Positions 49,634 through 60,792 of a DNA stretch of 64,000 nt are shown here, one piece after another. Made by a program: the position numbers and the translations under genes. The number at the start of each line of letters is the position of its first letter. Position 1 is the first letter of the stretch. Source of the stretch: Mytilus trossulus (lineage: Eukaryota; Mollusca; Bivalvia; Mytilida; Mytilidae); the NCBI RefSeq assembly GCF_036588685.1, contig NC_086375.1:44299270-44363269 (forward strand), given 5' to 3'. A model generated the notes under the pieces. That model worked only from the letters and a program-made list of their open reading frames with translations. It was not told where the DNA came from and did not search any database.

Positions 49634-51196
49634 TGTCGAGTCTGCAACTTTTGTTGCAGAAAGGTCGACATAGGGATAGTGATCCGGCTACGGCAGCGGT
49701 GTTAGCTCACTTCTTAAAAGCTTTATATTTAAGAAGGTGGAAGACTAGGATGCTTTATACTTTGTATATAGATACCTCATGTTAAGAAATTTCCGTCAGT
49801 CACATGTCCAATGTCCTTGACCTCATTCTCATGGTTCAGTGACCACTTGAAAAAAAGTTAAGATTTTTTGTAATGTTGAATTCTCTCTTATTATAAGTAA
49901 TAGGATTACTATATTTGGTATGTGCATACCTTGCAAGATCCTCATGCCTGTCAGACAGTTTTCACTTGACCTCGACCTCATTTCATGGCTCAGTGAATAA
50001 GGTTAATTTTTGGTGGTCAAGTCCATATCTCAGATACTTTAAGCAATAGGGCTAGTATATCCTGTGTATGGAAGGACTGGAAGGTGTACATGTCCAACTG
50101 GCAGGTGTCATCTGGCCTTGACCTCATTTTCATGGTTCAGTGGTTATAGTTAATTTTTTGTGTTTTGGTCTGTTTTTCTCATACTTTAAGCAATAGGTCT
50201 ACTATATTTGTTGTATGGAATGATTGTAAGGTGAACATGTCTAGCGGACAGATGTCATCTGACATTGATCTCATTTTCATGGTTCAGTGGTCAAAGTTAA
50301 TTTTTTCAGTTTTGGTCTTTTTATCAAATACTATATGCCATAGGTCAACTCTATTAAGTGTATGGAATTCTAATATGACGTCCTTATAACGCTTTGTAAA
50401 CAAAGCCGTGTTCTAATGAGCATAAAAAATATGTTTGACACATGCGCACGAACTTACTGTGTATATTAACGTTATTTCCATCGTTATCCTTTTAAATCTA
50501 TACATTTAAGCAGCTAGCATATACTTTTATTATATATTTTTATAAAACAACATATATTTACCCTGCTCGTAGTTTTTAAACTTATCAAATATGAAATGTA
50601 ATGCACAAACTCCTCAGGGTGACCACGGGAAAAGCCAAACATTTTTATGGTATGTTTCGTACGCTTCGACCTATAAAAATACTGTATTTGTCCTATTAGA
50701 ATCGAAATAATTCCTTCGTGTCATGCTCTATGCTCATTTTAACATGGGTAGGCATTATATTTGACCACATTTTACACCTCGCTAACGCTCAGTGTAAAAT
50801 ATCGACAAATATAATGCCTACTCATGTTAAAATGAGCATAGAGCATGACACGAAGGAATTATTTCTCAATTATTTTATGATCTATATATAAGTTGTGCAG
50901 GTTTTGTTTGACCTTGACCTCATTGCTCAGTGTTTGTGTTTTGGTCTATTTTTATTAAACTATAAGTATTAGGTCAACTTAAGTTGTTTTATGGCAGCAT
51001 TGTTAGCTGTACATGTCAGCCTGGCATGGTTCATCTGACCTTGACCCCATTTTCATGGTTCATTGGTCTTTGTTTAGTTATCTAGGTTAATGTAACATTT
51101 ATGTGACAGTTGTAATAAAACTTTATACTTAGGACTATCAACATAAATTCAATGATTAGTAAAGAAGGCGAGACATTTCAGTGTGTGCACTCTTGT
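49634..51196 (+). mobile_element. Terminal-hairpin element (TGTCGAGTCTGCAAC...CACTCTTGT) with ~125-bp internal repeats
   Basis: It starts with the hairpin TGTCGA-g-TCTGCAAC-ttt-(t)GTTGCAGA-aagg-TCGACA. Several units with 'cttgacctcattttcatggt' followed by 'tcagtgg', interspersed with 'taggtctactatatttg', come next. It ends 'gagacatttcagtgtgtgca' and 'ctcttgt'. It has no coding frame. It inserted into the ~170-bp array and is the same family as 12376-15305 (inverted). It is interrupted by a foldback element at about 50370-50885. Confidence 0.82.
50370..50885. mobile_element. Foldback element with 60-bp arms
   Basis: Arms 50704-50763 and 50806-50865 are reverse complements with one mismatch in 60 positions, around a 42-base loop. 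The loop contains a second small inverted repeat (ATTTTACAC/GTGTAAAAT). The outer limits are judged from where the surrounding repeat resumes and are approximate. Confidence 0.8.
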
Positions 51197-52354
51197 ATAA
51201 GTTAGTTGTACTGTGTGATGCATTATCAGATTCATCATTCAACAACTTCCTGTTTACCAAACACCTGTATCATTTTACACATGAAAGCAAAGTTGAAAAT
51301 TTGAGTCACATTTTCTCAGGTACTACAATACAAGGAACTTTGAAATTTGGTTTCAGGGTTTTATATAAGGCAGCTTTACTGTGTGATGCATTTTCAGTTT
51401 CACTACTCAACAACTTAATATTCACGGAAATATTTGGGCAAGGGTATCATCACTGAGCAGAAGCTCACAATTTCACTTGTTTTGCACTATCTACATACTC
51501 TACATGGTTCAATGGAACAAGTTTAAAGTTTGAACAAAGCATGAATTTCTCACTTATGATGAGTAATAGAACTACAGTGTATAGTTGGTATATGGTATCC
51601 TTGCAAGGTCTTCAAGTCTGTTGAAGAGGGTACACCCAATTAAAACATAATTTGATGTATTAGTGTTTGAGGTTAAGTTTCTGTGGTGAAGTCCATACCT
51701 CAGATTCTATAAAGGAATAGGTCAATTTTTGTCAGCCTATGGTGTACACGACTATTTAGCGGAGATTCATCTGATCCTGATTTTATTGATTCATTGGCTG
51801 GATTGTTTCTCAGATAATGCACTTGTGAGCAATAGGTAAACAATTTTTGGTGTATGGCAGGATTATAAGGTAAACATGCCTGTCTGGCAGGCGGCTGATC
51901 TTAGCCTCATTTACATGGAGCCTTAGGTTCATATGATACTAATGCAGACCTTCAATAGGATTTCAAATTTTTCTAGCATGATCAGTAAAGTAGGCGAGAC
52001 ATTATTTCAGTTTGAATACTTTGGTTATTGTCATTAGGAATATCAGACAATGAATGGAAGTTTCATTATTGGCAGTTCAAAACTTTGTCTTCCTCCTGAC
52101 CGTCTTGTTAAAGCCACATATTCTAGTAGTGTTAAAAAACAAAGCAGTACTTGAATCAAAGTTAAACCTGATTTTTTGTGGACTACAATTTGGTTCAAAC
52201 AGAAAGTTATGATGCCTGAAAAATTCCACTGTTTTCAATAGGTATGATATGTTATCAGAATCCAGGATATCTTCTCATGTCTTGTTTTTACATGCATCCC
52301 ATATGTAAAAAGCTGGGAAATTAACCAGTTCGAGCCATTTGTAGCTGACTGAGG

Positions 52355-52465
52355 TATGATTATTACTCATTGTTGAAGGCTGTACAGTGACCAATAGTAA
52401 TTTCAGTGTTATTTGGTCTCTTGTGGAGAGTTGTCTCACTGGTGTTCATACCACATCTAGTTTTT
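52355..52465 (-). repeat. Short dispersed repeat, GTGGTATGATTGCC family
   Basis: 'ctcattgttgaaggctgtac ... gagttgtctcactggtgttc' followed by 'ataccacatc'. It overlaps the 3' end of the open frame at 52363-52719. Confidence 0.7.
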
Positions 52466-52469
52466 ATAC

Positions 52470-52719
52470 CAAAATCAATTTTATGCAGCGATTCAGGTCT
52501 ATACCCATTATTTGTATTGATACTTCCTGAAACAAACTTCTGTTTAGATAAAGGACCTACCTGCTTCCATTTAGATACATATTTAGTCAAGTCCTTTGTC
52601 TGATGATCAGCCAGAAATAAGGAATTGTGTGTAGTCTTCCAATCATAATTTTGAAAAGTTTGAAACATTTTGCTTTGTTTGATTGACCAGTTAGAATATA
52701 AAATGGTTTCTGATGTCAA
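52470..52719 (-). pseudogene. Unidentified coding-like fragment
   Basis: A minus-strand frame starting MTSETILYSNWSIKQSKMFQ reads ~88 residues rich in Lys, Gln, Trp and Tyr (for example FQNYDWKTTHNSLFLADHQT) before running into the SINE-like repeat. The composition looks more protein-like than other frames here, and it may be a retrocopy or a stray exon. I do not recognise it, and it could be chance. A TCTTA-repeat tail (52795-52816) lies nearby. Confidence 0.25.
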
Positions 52720-53439
52720 TGATTTATATGATCAAATGATGATGTGTGTATATATATATTGATATTGTAATGGATGTTGACACTTTAATAAAATAAATCT
52801 TATCTTATCTTATCAAAGATATGTTAGACTTTTATAAATGAATGTCAATACATTATGCTTGCCTATTTCGGTTTACCTAGGCATGGAGTGTTAAGAGAAC
52901 AATATAACATAATTTCTAATATTAATTGGAACATATATAGCATTATTCCCAACATGTATGCTGACCTTTCAATACAAACTCATGAGTGTTGTACAGTTCC
53001 TTGAAGTCATCAATCCTATAAGGTTGAATTTTGCATGTTAGTTTCCAAAGCGTACACATTTTTTTAATAGAAAACATTGTACCAGTGACTAGATTCAAGC
53101 ATTGCTTCTTGTAGCCATGCTTTATTGTCCAATTTAAATATGGAACAATTTGAAGAGATCTTCAATGCATATTATTGCTGTTAAATTTGTTTTATATTGG
53201 GTTCATAATTTCAGACAAGAAAAATAAAAAGTCCATGAATAGAGAACATGAAAGGATGGAATAAACTGAATGATTTCACTAATGAATAAAAAGTCAAAAT
53301 AAACAAATAATTTTATTCACAAACAAAAACAAACAAAAATATCCCCAAATAAAGTTACTAGCTGTTACAGTTGCACCAAATGATAAACATATAAACTACA
53401 CAGAATGATAATGATGATAATTGACAAACTACCAGTATA

Positions 53440-53646
53440 CTGTAAACCAACTAATTTTCATGAGCGATTTATTTTCGAGACCTTTGTGAGTAGGAAAAGA
53501 ACAGGAACAGGATCGCGATCTTGTAAAACTTGAATCTTTTCTTATTGAATTACATCAAGTGAATTTGAAAATCGCAAAATTTAATAAATGGCCACGAAAT
53601 TGGTATGAAAGGACTTAAGTATCCTAAAAAATAAGTTGGTTTACCG
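53440..53646. mobile_element. MITE, TGTAAACCAACT family, copy 1
   Basis: CTGTAAACCAACTAATTTTC at the left is mirrored by AAAATAAGTTGGTTTACCG at the right, about 207 bp in all. A TA precedes the left end. A second copy is at 59198-59419. Confidence 0.82.
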
Positions 53647-54339
53647 TGACATATACTCAACATGTATGCCCCACTAGAAAGTGGCAGAGCATATGGTATT
53701 TCCCATAGTTTAGCTTAGCCTTACAATGAAAGTTTTCAATGTTTGCCTTTAATTTACGAAAAAAATTGTGAAAAAAAGTAACAGACATATACAAATCTAT
53801 AATGTGCATAGGCAAATGTAGGATGATCTTTTCAATATAATAATGGAATATGTAAATATGATACAATAAAACATAATGATAAATAAATTGTAAATTTAGA
53901 GAAAATAAGAACACCTAGTCCTGACCTCCACCTAATTTTCACCTCTCCAAGGCAAATTGATTTTTTTACAAATAATTGCTGTGTCATACAACATCCATAA
54001 ACTGTTATCTAACTATCAGAATGCAAAACAGGATATAAAATATCAAAGATATAAAATGTTAAAAGTACAATAACAGCTGTTTTGCTCAACAAATTAAAGT
54101 AATGCAATGACTGTATATAAGCGGCAACTAGTCATTTTACAAATTTAGTGAAAATGGTGCTGTTAGATTTCAATACATCTTATCGCTATTTGTCTGCCAT
54201 AACTGGACATCACAAAAGTTTCCGTAAAAGTTTGACATTATAATAGAAAATATCTGACCCCACAATTGAAAAGTGACTGTTGCATGACGTTAAAAGTTCA
54301 AGCTGAACAGATTTCCAAATCGCGATAAGGTGTATACAT

Positions 54340-54435
54340 ATAAAAAAAGGAGATGTGGTATGATTGCCAATGAAATAACACTCCCTAAGAGACCAAATGG
54401 CATAGAAGTTAGCAACTGTGGGTGACCACAGGTAA
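54340..54435 (+). repeat. Short dispersed repeat, GTGGTATGATTGCC family
   Basis: 'gagatgtggtatgattgcca ... gagaccaaatggcatagaag ... gtgaccacagg' matches the family. Confidence 0.75.
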
Positions 54436-54883
54436 AGCATTTTCCAAAATTTAACATACATTTTTAATTTTTAAGATGAATTTATGTTCTGAATTAAAAT
54501 GTGCACCAAACGTCCATATAAATCTTACTGCATTGGACATATCTTATAAAACACATACCAATAAATAACCCTAAATTCCTAGATATAAAGGTGAAAAAAT
54601 AAAAATAATACCCTATTGCACAATAAATGATTGTAGATATATTTGACAGCCAAGTAAGAAATCAAGTAAGTTTTCATACTTAGGATTTTCATAAAAGAAT
54701 AGAAAACTACAATGATTTCAGTTGCTTTGAGTTTGTATACACAAAAGTTATGGAAAACTTTACAATCATTTTATATTAAAAATCTAATAAACAGTCTAAA
54801 TGTGAAAAATATGCATTTGTGATGGATATATTTTGTGAAGACATGTGGTCCGTATTTAAATTGTTCTTGACTGGTTTCCTATG

Positions 54884-57800
54884 TTAGGACTGCTGTTGTA
54901 AAACTAAGGCAGGTTGTACCATTTCTTGAGTTAGTTCTATGGGAAATGTTGAGATCAAATTAGCTATTCCACTGGTTAATTGTAACAACCTGAAATTAGT
55001 ATTTATTTAAAAATTATTTTTACTAAAAAAAATTCTGTTGTGGAAGAACTGAAATAATAAAAAAATCTGTTATGGAAAAAAATGTAAAGTTTTAAAATAT
55101 TTTGAGTTTTGTTTCTTTAACAGGGAACATTTCTGTTGGTGTTTGATAAAGTATAATGGTGTTTATCATTGTTTGTACTCTTGTTATCCAGTTAATTGAT
55201 ATAATACCGTTAGGTGTTTCATGTACAGATTTTTATCTCATGTTCGTTCTTTGCTTAACCGTTTATTGGTCCTTTGGTCAAAATTTTTTAAAATGTTAAA
55301 TATTTACCAATAAATTGTGTTTTACAAGTTTTAAAGATTCTTTTTTTTTTATCATGTTTATGGTGGATATTGAGTGAATCTTACCATTCTTTTTGTTCTG
55401 GTAATAATTTCCTTGTACCATCCTTATGCTCCTCATTGAGTGTTGTCTTCACTGATTTAAAATTCTCTTCTATACTTTTCTTGTATGGATCAAGGTATGA
55501 GTTGTTGATATTATTAACAGATTGCTAAAACATAAAGTAATGTTAATTATCTTTTGGGTGAAATATTCTTTAACAAGTATCAAACCTTTAGGGTTTTTGC
55601 TGTGTTTCTCAATTTATTTAAAAGTTGGGGAGACTTCTTTTAAAATGCTAATGAATATAACTAAAAAAAAATGATTTTATTGACTTGCTTGAAAATATCT
55701 AATAGGGAACATATATTACATTACCAAAATAACGTTTTTAATGATTTAAACATACATTAGTTTTTTTACTCTATTTGACAATGAATACTGTAAATTCAGA
55801 AATTATTGGGTGCATTTATAGAGGGGGATAGGCCCTTTATTGGGACTCCGGGATCAGGTGTTTTTAAGCTCGGGATTTCGGGATTGACCCTTTCGGGATC
55901 TGGGAATTCTTTTTTTCGGATTTCGGGACACCGGGATTTAATTTATTTAAATTTGGGACCTCAGGAAATCGTGTTTTTAAGCCCGGGATTTCGGGATCAG
56001 GACCCCTCCAATCCCCCCTCATTTATTATTGCGATTTTGTTATTTAAGACTTAAATGCGATTTTAATTTTTATGCGATTTAGAGAAAAATCCTGTTTAAT
56101 TCATATAAGATATTTTAAAATGCCAGTTTAAAGTATTGAGTTTACCTCTGTCACATTTTTTGCATTAATAAAAACCTCGCAATAATTTCTGAATTTACCA
56201 GTAATTAACAAATTTGGAACCCATATTTCGCAAACGGTTGCCAAATGTACAGGGTGAGGTCATGTTTTTTCTTTAAATACTTACATATAATATTGAGATC
56301 TGGTGAGCTACGTATTTGTGTTCAGATAAGTTGCTCAGATCAGAATTTATCTGATGGGCAAGGTATTTCAGTTGATTTAAGCTTGATATATCTGCGTAGT
56401 ATGCTACAACATAAAAACAAAAGTTGATTTATAAAACAATATCTCTCATTCTAAGACAGCCTTATTTTAGCAACAATAATCTGAAAGGTCAATGAACTAA
56501 AAAACTGAGGTCAAGTTGATTTCAACTGTGAACACTCAGTGGACTTGACTCTTGTTCTAATTTTCTGAATTTCAAGTGATAATTTACAAAAGATTTATTC
56601 AATAAAAGTAGGTTTTCCATTTGGTCAATTTTCATTTTAGCCACTCACTTTTCCAAAACAATTTTTTTATCACCAATTTATTTTACTCTTTAATTTGCAA
56701 ACAAGCTCAATCTCAATTGTCCCAGCCTTAGTCTTATATCCATCTGGGTGTAATTTTGAGTCCAAGTGTAAATAAATCTCATATATCGGTTTTGTCCTGT
56801 TGTAGGGTTTTGAATAAGATCCAAGAATTTTTCAAATTTTGTAGATTGTCCTTGTTAAAAGTTATTTCATAAAACTATGTTTAACATAGTCTGATAGTAT
56901 TTCTAAAATGATTGCAAAGTGATGCAACTTTGTTTAATTTATTTTTCTATAAAGTTGTAAAAACAACTCATTTCTAAGTGACATATGACATGTATGAAGC
57001 AATAAATAATCAAGATGGACAATTCAAAACAGCTATGATTCTTTTGCAAAATACTTCAGACAATTATATTTTTTCTCTGCCAAAATTTTGTTGTTGGTAA
57101 AATGTGAAAAAGGTGATCCGTAACAGATAACCTAAATCAACTTATGTTGCAATGAATTATTCATAACTAGCACAAGTTCTGATTCTTTCATACTTCATAT
57201 GAAGCATCACATTATATAAAGTCAAGGAAAGAAAAAAAAGATTCTCAACAACCCAAAGAGCAGAAGACAGCCAAAGGCGACCAATGGGTTTTCAATACAG
57301 CAAGAAAATCCTGCACTTGGAGGCATGCTTCAGCTGGCCCCTAAACAAAAATATGTAATAGTTCAGTGATTATGGACTTCATACTTAACTCCAAAATATA
57401 TAAGAAACTAAATTTAACAAGACCAGAGGCTCCTGACTTGGGACAGGCACAAAATGCGGCAGGGTTTAACATGTTTTGTGAGATCTCAAACTTTACAGAG
57501 TTTGCAAAGTATTACCCGCCTGGGAATTTCTGGGTGGGAAAACCAAGGTTTTCCCGGGCTGGGCAATACTCCCAGAAATGGGTAATAGTTGGCAATATCA
57601 TTTTCTATGCTTATTTTAACACTAAATTGTAAAGATTTGGTGCAGTTTCATAGTATAACAGCTAAATATATACTTTTTTTACAGATAACCATTGACAGTC
57701 ATTTCTAGAAGATTGAAATATCAATTTCATTCTCTTCTCTTTTAATTCTATATGTAAACAGAACAGAATATTTGTCCATTTAAAGATATCTTTTAAATTA

Positions 57801-60792
57801 CCAAACATTGTTTTAATAATCCAAACTTTGAAACATGCATTTTATTGCAGTGTTTAAGTGACTTGTTGCTTTTATTTTTTTTAAAATATTTATTTGAAAA
57901 GAAAAAATGTTTTGCTTTATATTTACAGTTTGCCAATCTTGACATACACAATAGGGTATAAATATCTTATTAAATGTACAAATGTATAACATTTGTGTTT
58001 ATCACTGAATCCTCTTTAAAATTCACACAAGTATTTCATATTACCCAGTATTGCCCAGTATTACCAACTAAAACCCAGTAAAACCCCGGTTTTCCCAGTA
58101 TTTCCCACTGGCCTGGGCAATACTCATAAAACCCGGGTTTTTGCCAACCCTGAACTTTTCCCCTATACCGCTAGCCAATGTAGAAAAAAAAAACAGCAAA
58201 GACTGAGCATACAGCTTCTCTACATACAGAAATATCTAATTAAATTTGTTTTCAGGCAAATAAAATATATTAAAACTGACAGTAAATGCTTACATTATTT
58301 CTATCCAATAAAATAAAGAATGATTTGTACATATCTAAATGCTTACCATCAAGACTTGTTTTGTCATTCAAATAAACAAGATTGGCTGGTGATGAAATAA
58401 AAGCTGATGCTCTAGGAAATAATCTATCTAAACCCTTTGCTGCCAAGTATTCCTAGAAAAAAGGATAGTAATGTTTCACTACTGCATGAATTACTATATA
58501 AAGTTTATATTATATCTGATTTAATGCTTGATGATATTGCTTAACAGGATTACATCATTCAAATGTTAAGAGCATAGAAATTCACTGGCGATCCCTTTAT
58601 GTCATACGGTATCTGTGATGGCTTTACTGTAAATCCAAAAATTATTCCAAGGGTTTAATTATTGCAATAATGAAATCATGTAATGCAATAATAAGAACTC
58701 TCTTTTTGATATCTGTTACATATATCTGTATGGAGGTTTTTGTAAAACCAAATACCGTAATTTATCTTTCACTTTTGTCCCTCTTTCAAAAATCACAACA
58801 ATAAATGAAAGCAATAATTGTTAAAAACATTTCTAAATAATTAAGAGGATTTATTCATTTATAGAAATTAACTTCCAGTTCTCAGCAATAAGTATATGCT
58901 TACATTAACAAACATTCTGTTTTGTACATTCTTGTGTAACACTTGATTCATTCTGTCCTGTACTACTGCAGCTACAAAAGAAATTATTCAATGAGAGTAC
59001 GAATAAACATGTTACACAAAGAGTGTAAAAAGAAATAATTTGTATGTTTTGTGTATATAAGTTAAAGTTTTTTGCTTCCTTTCATAACTATTAGCATTCT
59101 TTGATATGATAATTTTTTTTTGGAAAGGATTTAGTTGAACCTGTTTTCTTTTTTTTTCATCTTAACTGTAATAACATACATATTACAGAGTTCAGTAATG
59201 TAAACCAACTTATTTTTGAGAGCGATTTAATTTTGCGACTTTCACGAGTAGAAAAATAACGTGAATGTAAATTGTTGTGAATATGTAAAATTTGGATCTA
59301 TCCTTTATAAATGTAATTAAATCAACTAAATTAGAAAATTGTGAAATTAAATAGAAGCTTAGTAGACTAGGCAGGGTTAAACGCAAAAAAAGTATCCGCA
59401 AAAATAAGTTGGTTTACAGTATTTTCTATTGACAGATTTTGACTGCATTTTACTTGAGTTCTAAAACATCTAGAAATTTAAAACTTCAATAAGGGGCTCA
59501 CACATTTTTGTGTGAAACACAGAATCAAATTAAATACTAATACAAACTAAGCAATAAATTCTATAAACAAAATTCAATAACAAAACAGCACTTAATGGTG
59601 AAATACACTCTAACAAGCACAACCATGTAAGCTGAATGTCTTTAGAAAATATGCTTTCAAGATGTAGTAATTTTATATAAAACTTCTTGTGAGCCCATCA
59701 CTTAATGTATTTATTAAACATCAAGAAATAGTAAATAGTACCTCTGTTTGTAAAAGAATTACTAAATCTTCCTTGTTCTATCTTTTCTTTTGGCTGCTGT
59801 AAATATCAAATAAAATTATGAAATACATACAATAGAGAAATTTAAATAATTTACTTTAGACAAAAAAAATCAATGTTATGCACCTGAATCACAAAGTTAA
59901 AGAAAAAGGCTGAATTCTAGCCAAAATTACTAGTATTTACTTGTTACCAAGAAATGAAATATTTCAAAGGGATTTTTTTTAGTTACCAGTATTTACATAT
60001 AAAAGTTGTTTCTTGATTGAGAAGACTGCACATATTTTACCAATTTCATATTGTTATAGTTTGAATTCATACCCATAATTTGACATGAAACCAGCAAAAT
60101 AAAGAAAATTCACATAAAATACAATTTTACCCATCCATGGTTTGTAGCTATGGTAATTTATCATAGAATTTTGTTTCTATATTCTGAACACTTTTACCTT
60201 ACAAGGGCAAATTTATGAATATTAATGTTAACTTTAAAATTAGCCTGAAGTTATATAGCACATTAGGTTGTCCTAACATGCATGTAATATTTGCCACTGG
60301 AGGTTAAGCAACCAACAGTCAATCATATAGCACATTAGGTTTGTTACTTGTATTGTCTATAAAAAAAATTAAAAGATATATTTTTCAATTTTTATAAGGG
60401 AAATGAAATATTAAAAGTAACACTTTTTTTGCGTATACTGTTTTGATCTTTAAAATAACTGGACTTACAGTTTGCTTGTAAGCTAAATTTAATCAAATTA
60501 CATAAGATAATTCATAATTCTTTTCTTTTCTGGTTTTAACATATGATGCTTATGATGCTTATGTGCTGTCTCACTGATTAAGATGCCATACATTTGTACC
60601 TCCATTTTATAAATGTAAAGAAATGTATAAATAAATATAAATTGAGTGTAAAGACACAACTAGATATTATTACCTCCTTAAGTTCCTTATGGCACAAAAT
60701 ATCTAGCTGAGAACATAGTGACATCATTTCTATTTCTGTATCTATAGGTGTTACATCCCTTGATAATAGAGGTTCATGCAAGCGTACATCAA
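54884..60792 (-). CDS. Unidentified helical protein, C-terminal ~237 residues in seven exons
   Basis: Exons in transcript order are 60792-60674, 59796-59742, 58971-58904, 58452-58347, 56403-56285, 55524-55385 and 54989-54884. All have AG/GT borders and matching phases, and the last ends in TAA. The product runs from DVRLHEPLLSRDVTPIDTEI through DRLFPRASAFISSPANLVYL, a Leu-rich helical part (ISSLNQLKYLAHQINSDL) and ...IANLISTFPIELTQEMVQ to a Gln-rich end. There is no signal peptide or membrane segment. The absence of Gly-rich or catalytic motifs and the many Leu/Lys/Glu residues suggest a coiled-coil or scaffold subunit. The first exon begins mid-codon, so at least one 5' exon is missing; I could not find it before 64000. 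I do not recognise the family. Confidence 0.8.
55788..56208. mobile_element. MITE with CTGTAAATTCAGAAATTATTG ends
   Basis: ACTGTAAATTCAGAAATTAT at the left and the reverse complement of ATAATTTCTGAATTTACCAGT at the right are the inverted ends, flanked by TA on both sides. The interior includes repeated GGGATTTCGGGATC motifs. It lies within the intron between the 56285 and 55524 exons. A truncated relative starts near 58625 ('ctgtaaatccaaaaattatt'). Confidence 0.82.
57220..58200 (+). repeat. Dispersed repeat (CCAGAGGCTCCTGACTT core), interrupted copy
   Basis: 'tgcttcagctggcccctaaa ... gaccagaggctcctgacttg ... gtgagatctcaaac' on the left and 'cttttcccctataccgctag' followed by 'ccaatgtag' on the right correspond to contiguous sequence in the 36290-36660 copy. 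Confidence 0.82.
57495..58152. mobile_element. Inverted-repeat element inserted in the repeat above
   Basis: The 658-bp insert is bordered by AACTTT at 57489-57494 and 58153-58158 (target duplication). Its ends carry mirrored text: 'tattacccgcctgggaattt ... cccgggctgggcaatactcc' near the left and 'cagtattgcccagtattacc ... ggcctgggcaatactcataa' near the right. No coding frame. Confidence 0.78.
59198..59419. mobile_element. MITE, TGTAAACCAACT family, copy 2
   Basis: TGTAAACCAACTTATTTTTG and its exact complement CAAAAATAAGTTGGTTTACA form the ends of this ~222-bp element, with TA outside. It lies in the intron between the 59742 and 58971 exons of the unidentified gene. The 63-residue frame inside is not a gene. 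Confidence 0.88.

Larger units (their letters stand above)
49390..51420 (+). repeat. ~170-bp tandem satellite-like array, interrupted
   Basis: 'tctcaggaactacaatacaa' followed by 'ggatttctgaaatttggttt' occurs at about 49413, 49585 and 51315, with linking text 'cagattcatcactcaacaac' shared. The array is split between about 49634 and 51196 by a different element. Confidence 0.8.

Noticed and set aside
56155-56205. Candidate exon in the unidentified minus-strand gene
   Set aside because: It contains stops in all usable phases and coincides with the right terminal inverted repeat of a MITE; the real intervening exon is 56285-56403.
59210-59401. 63-codon minus-strand frame
   Set aside because: Lies entirely inside the TGTAAACCAACT MITE.
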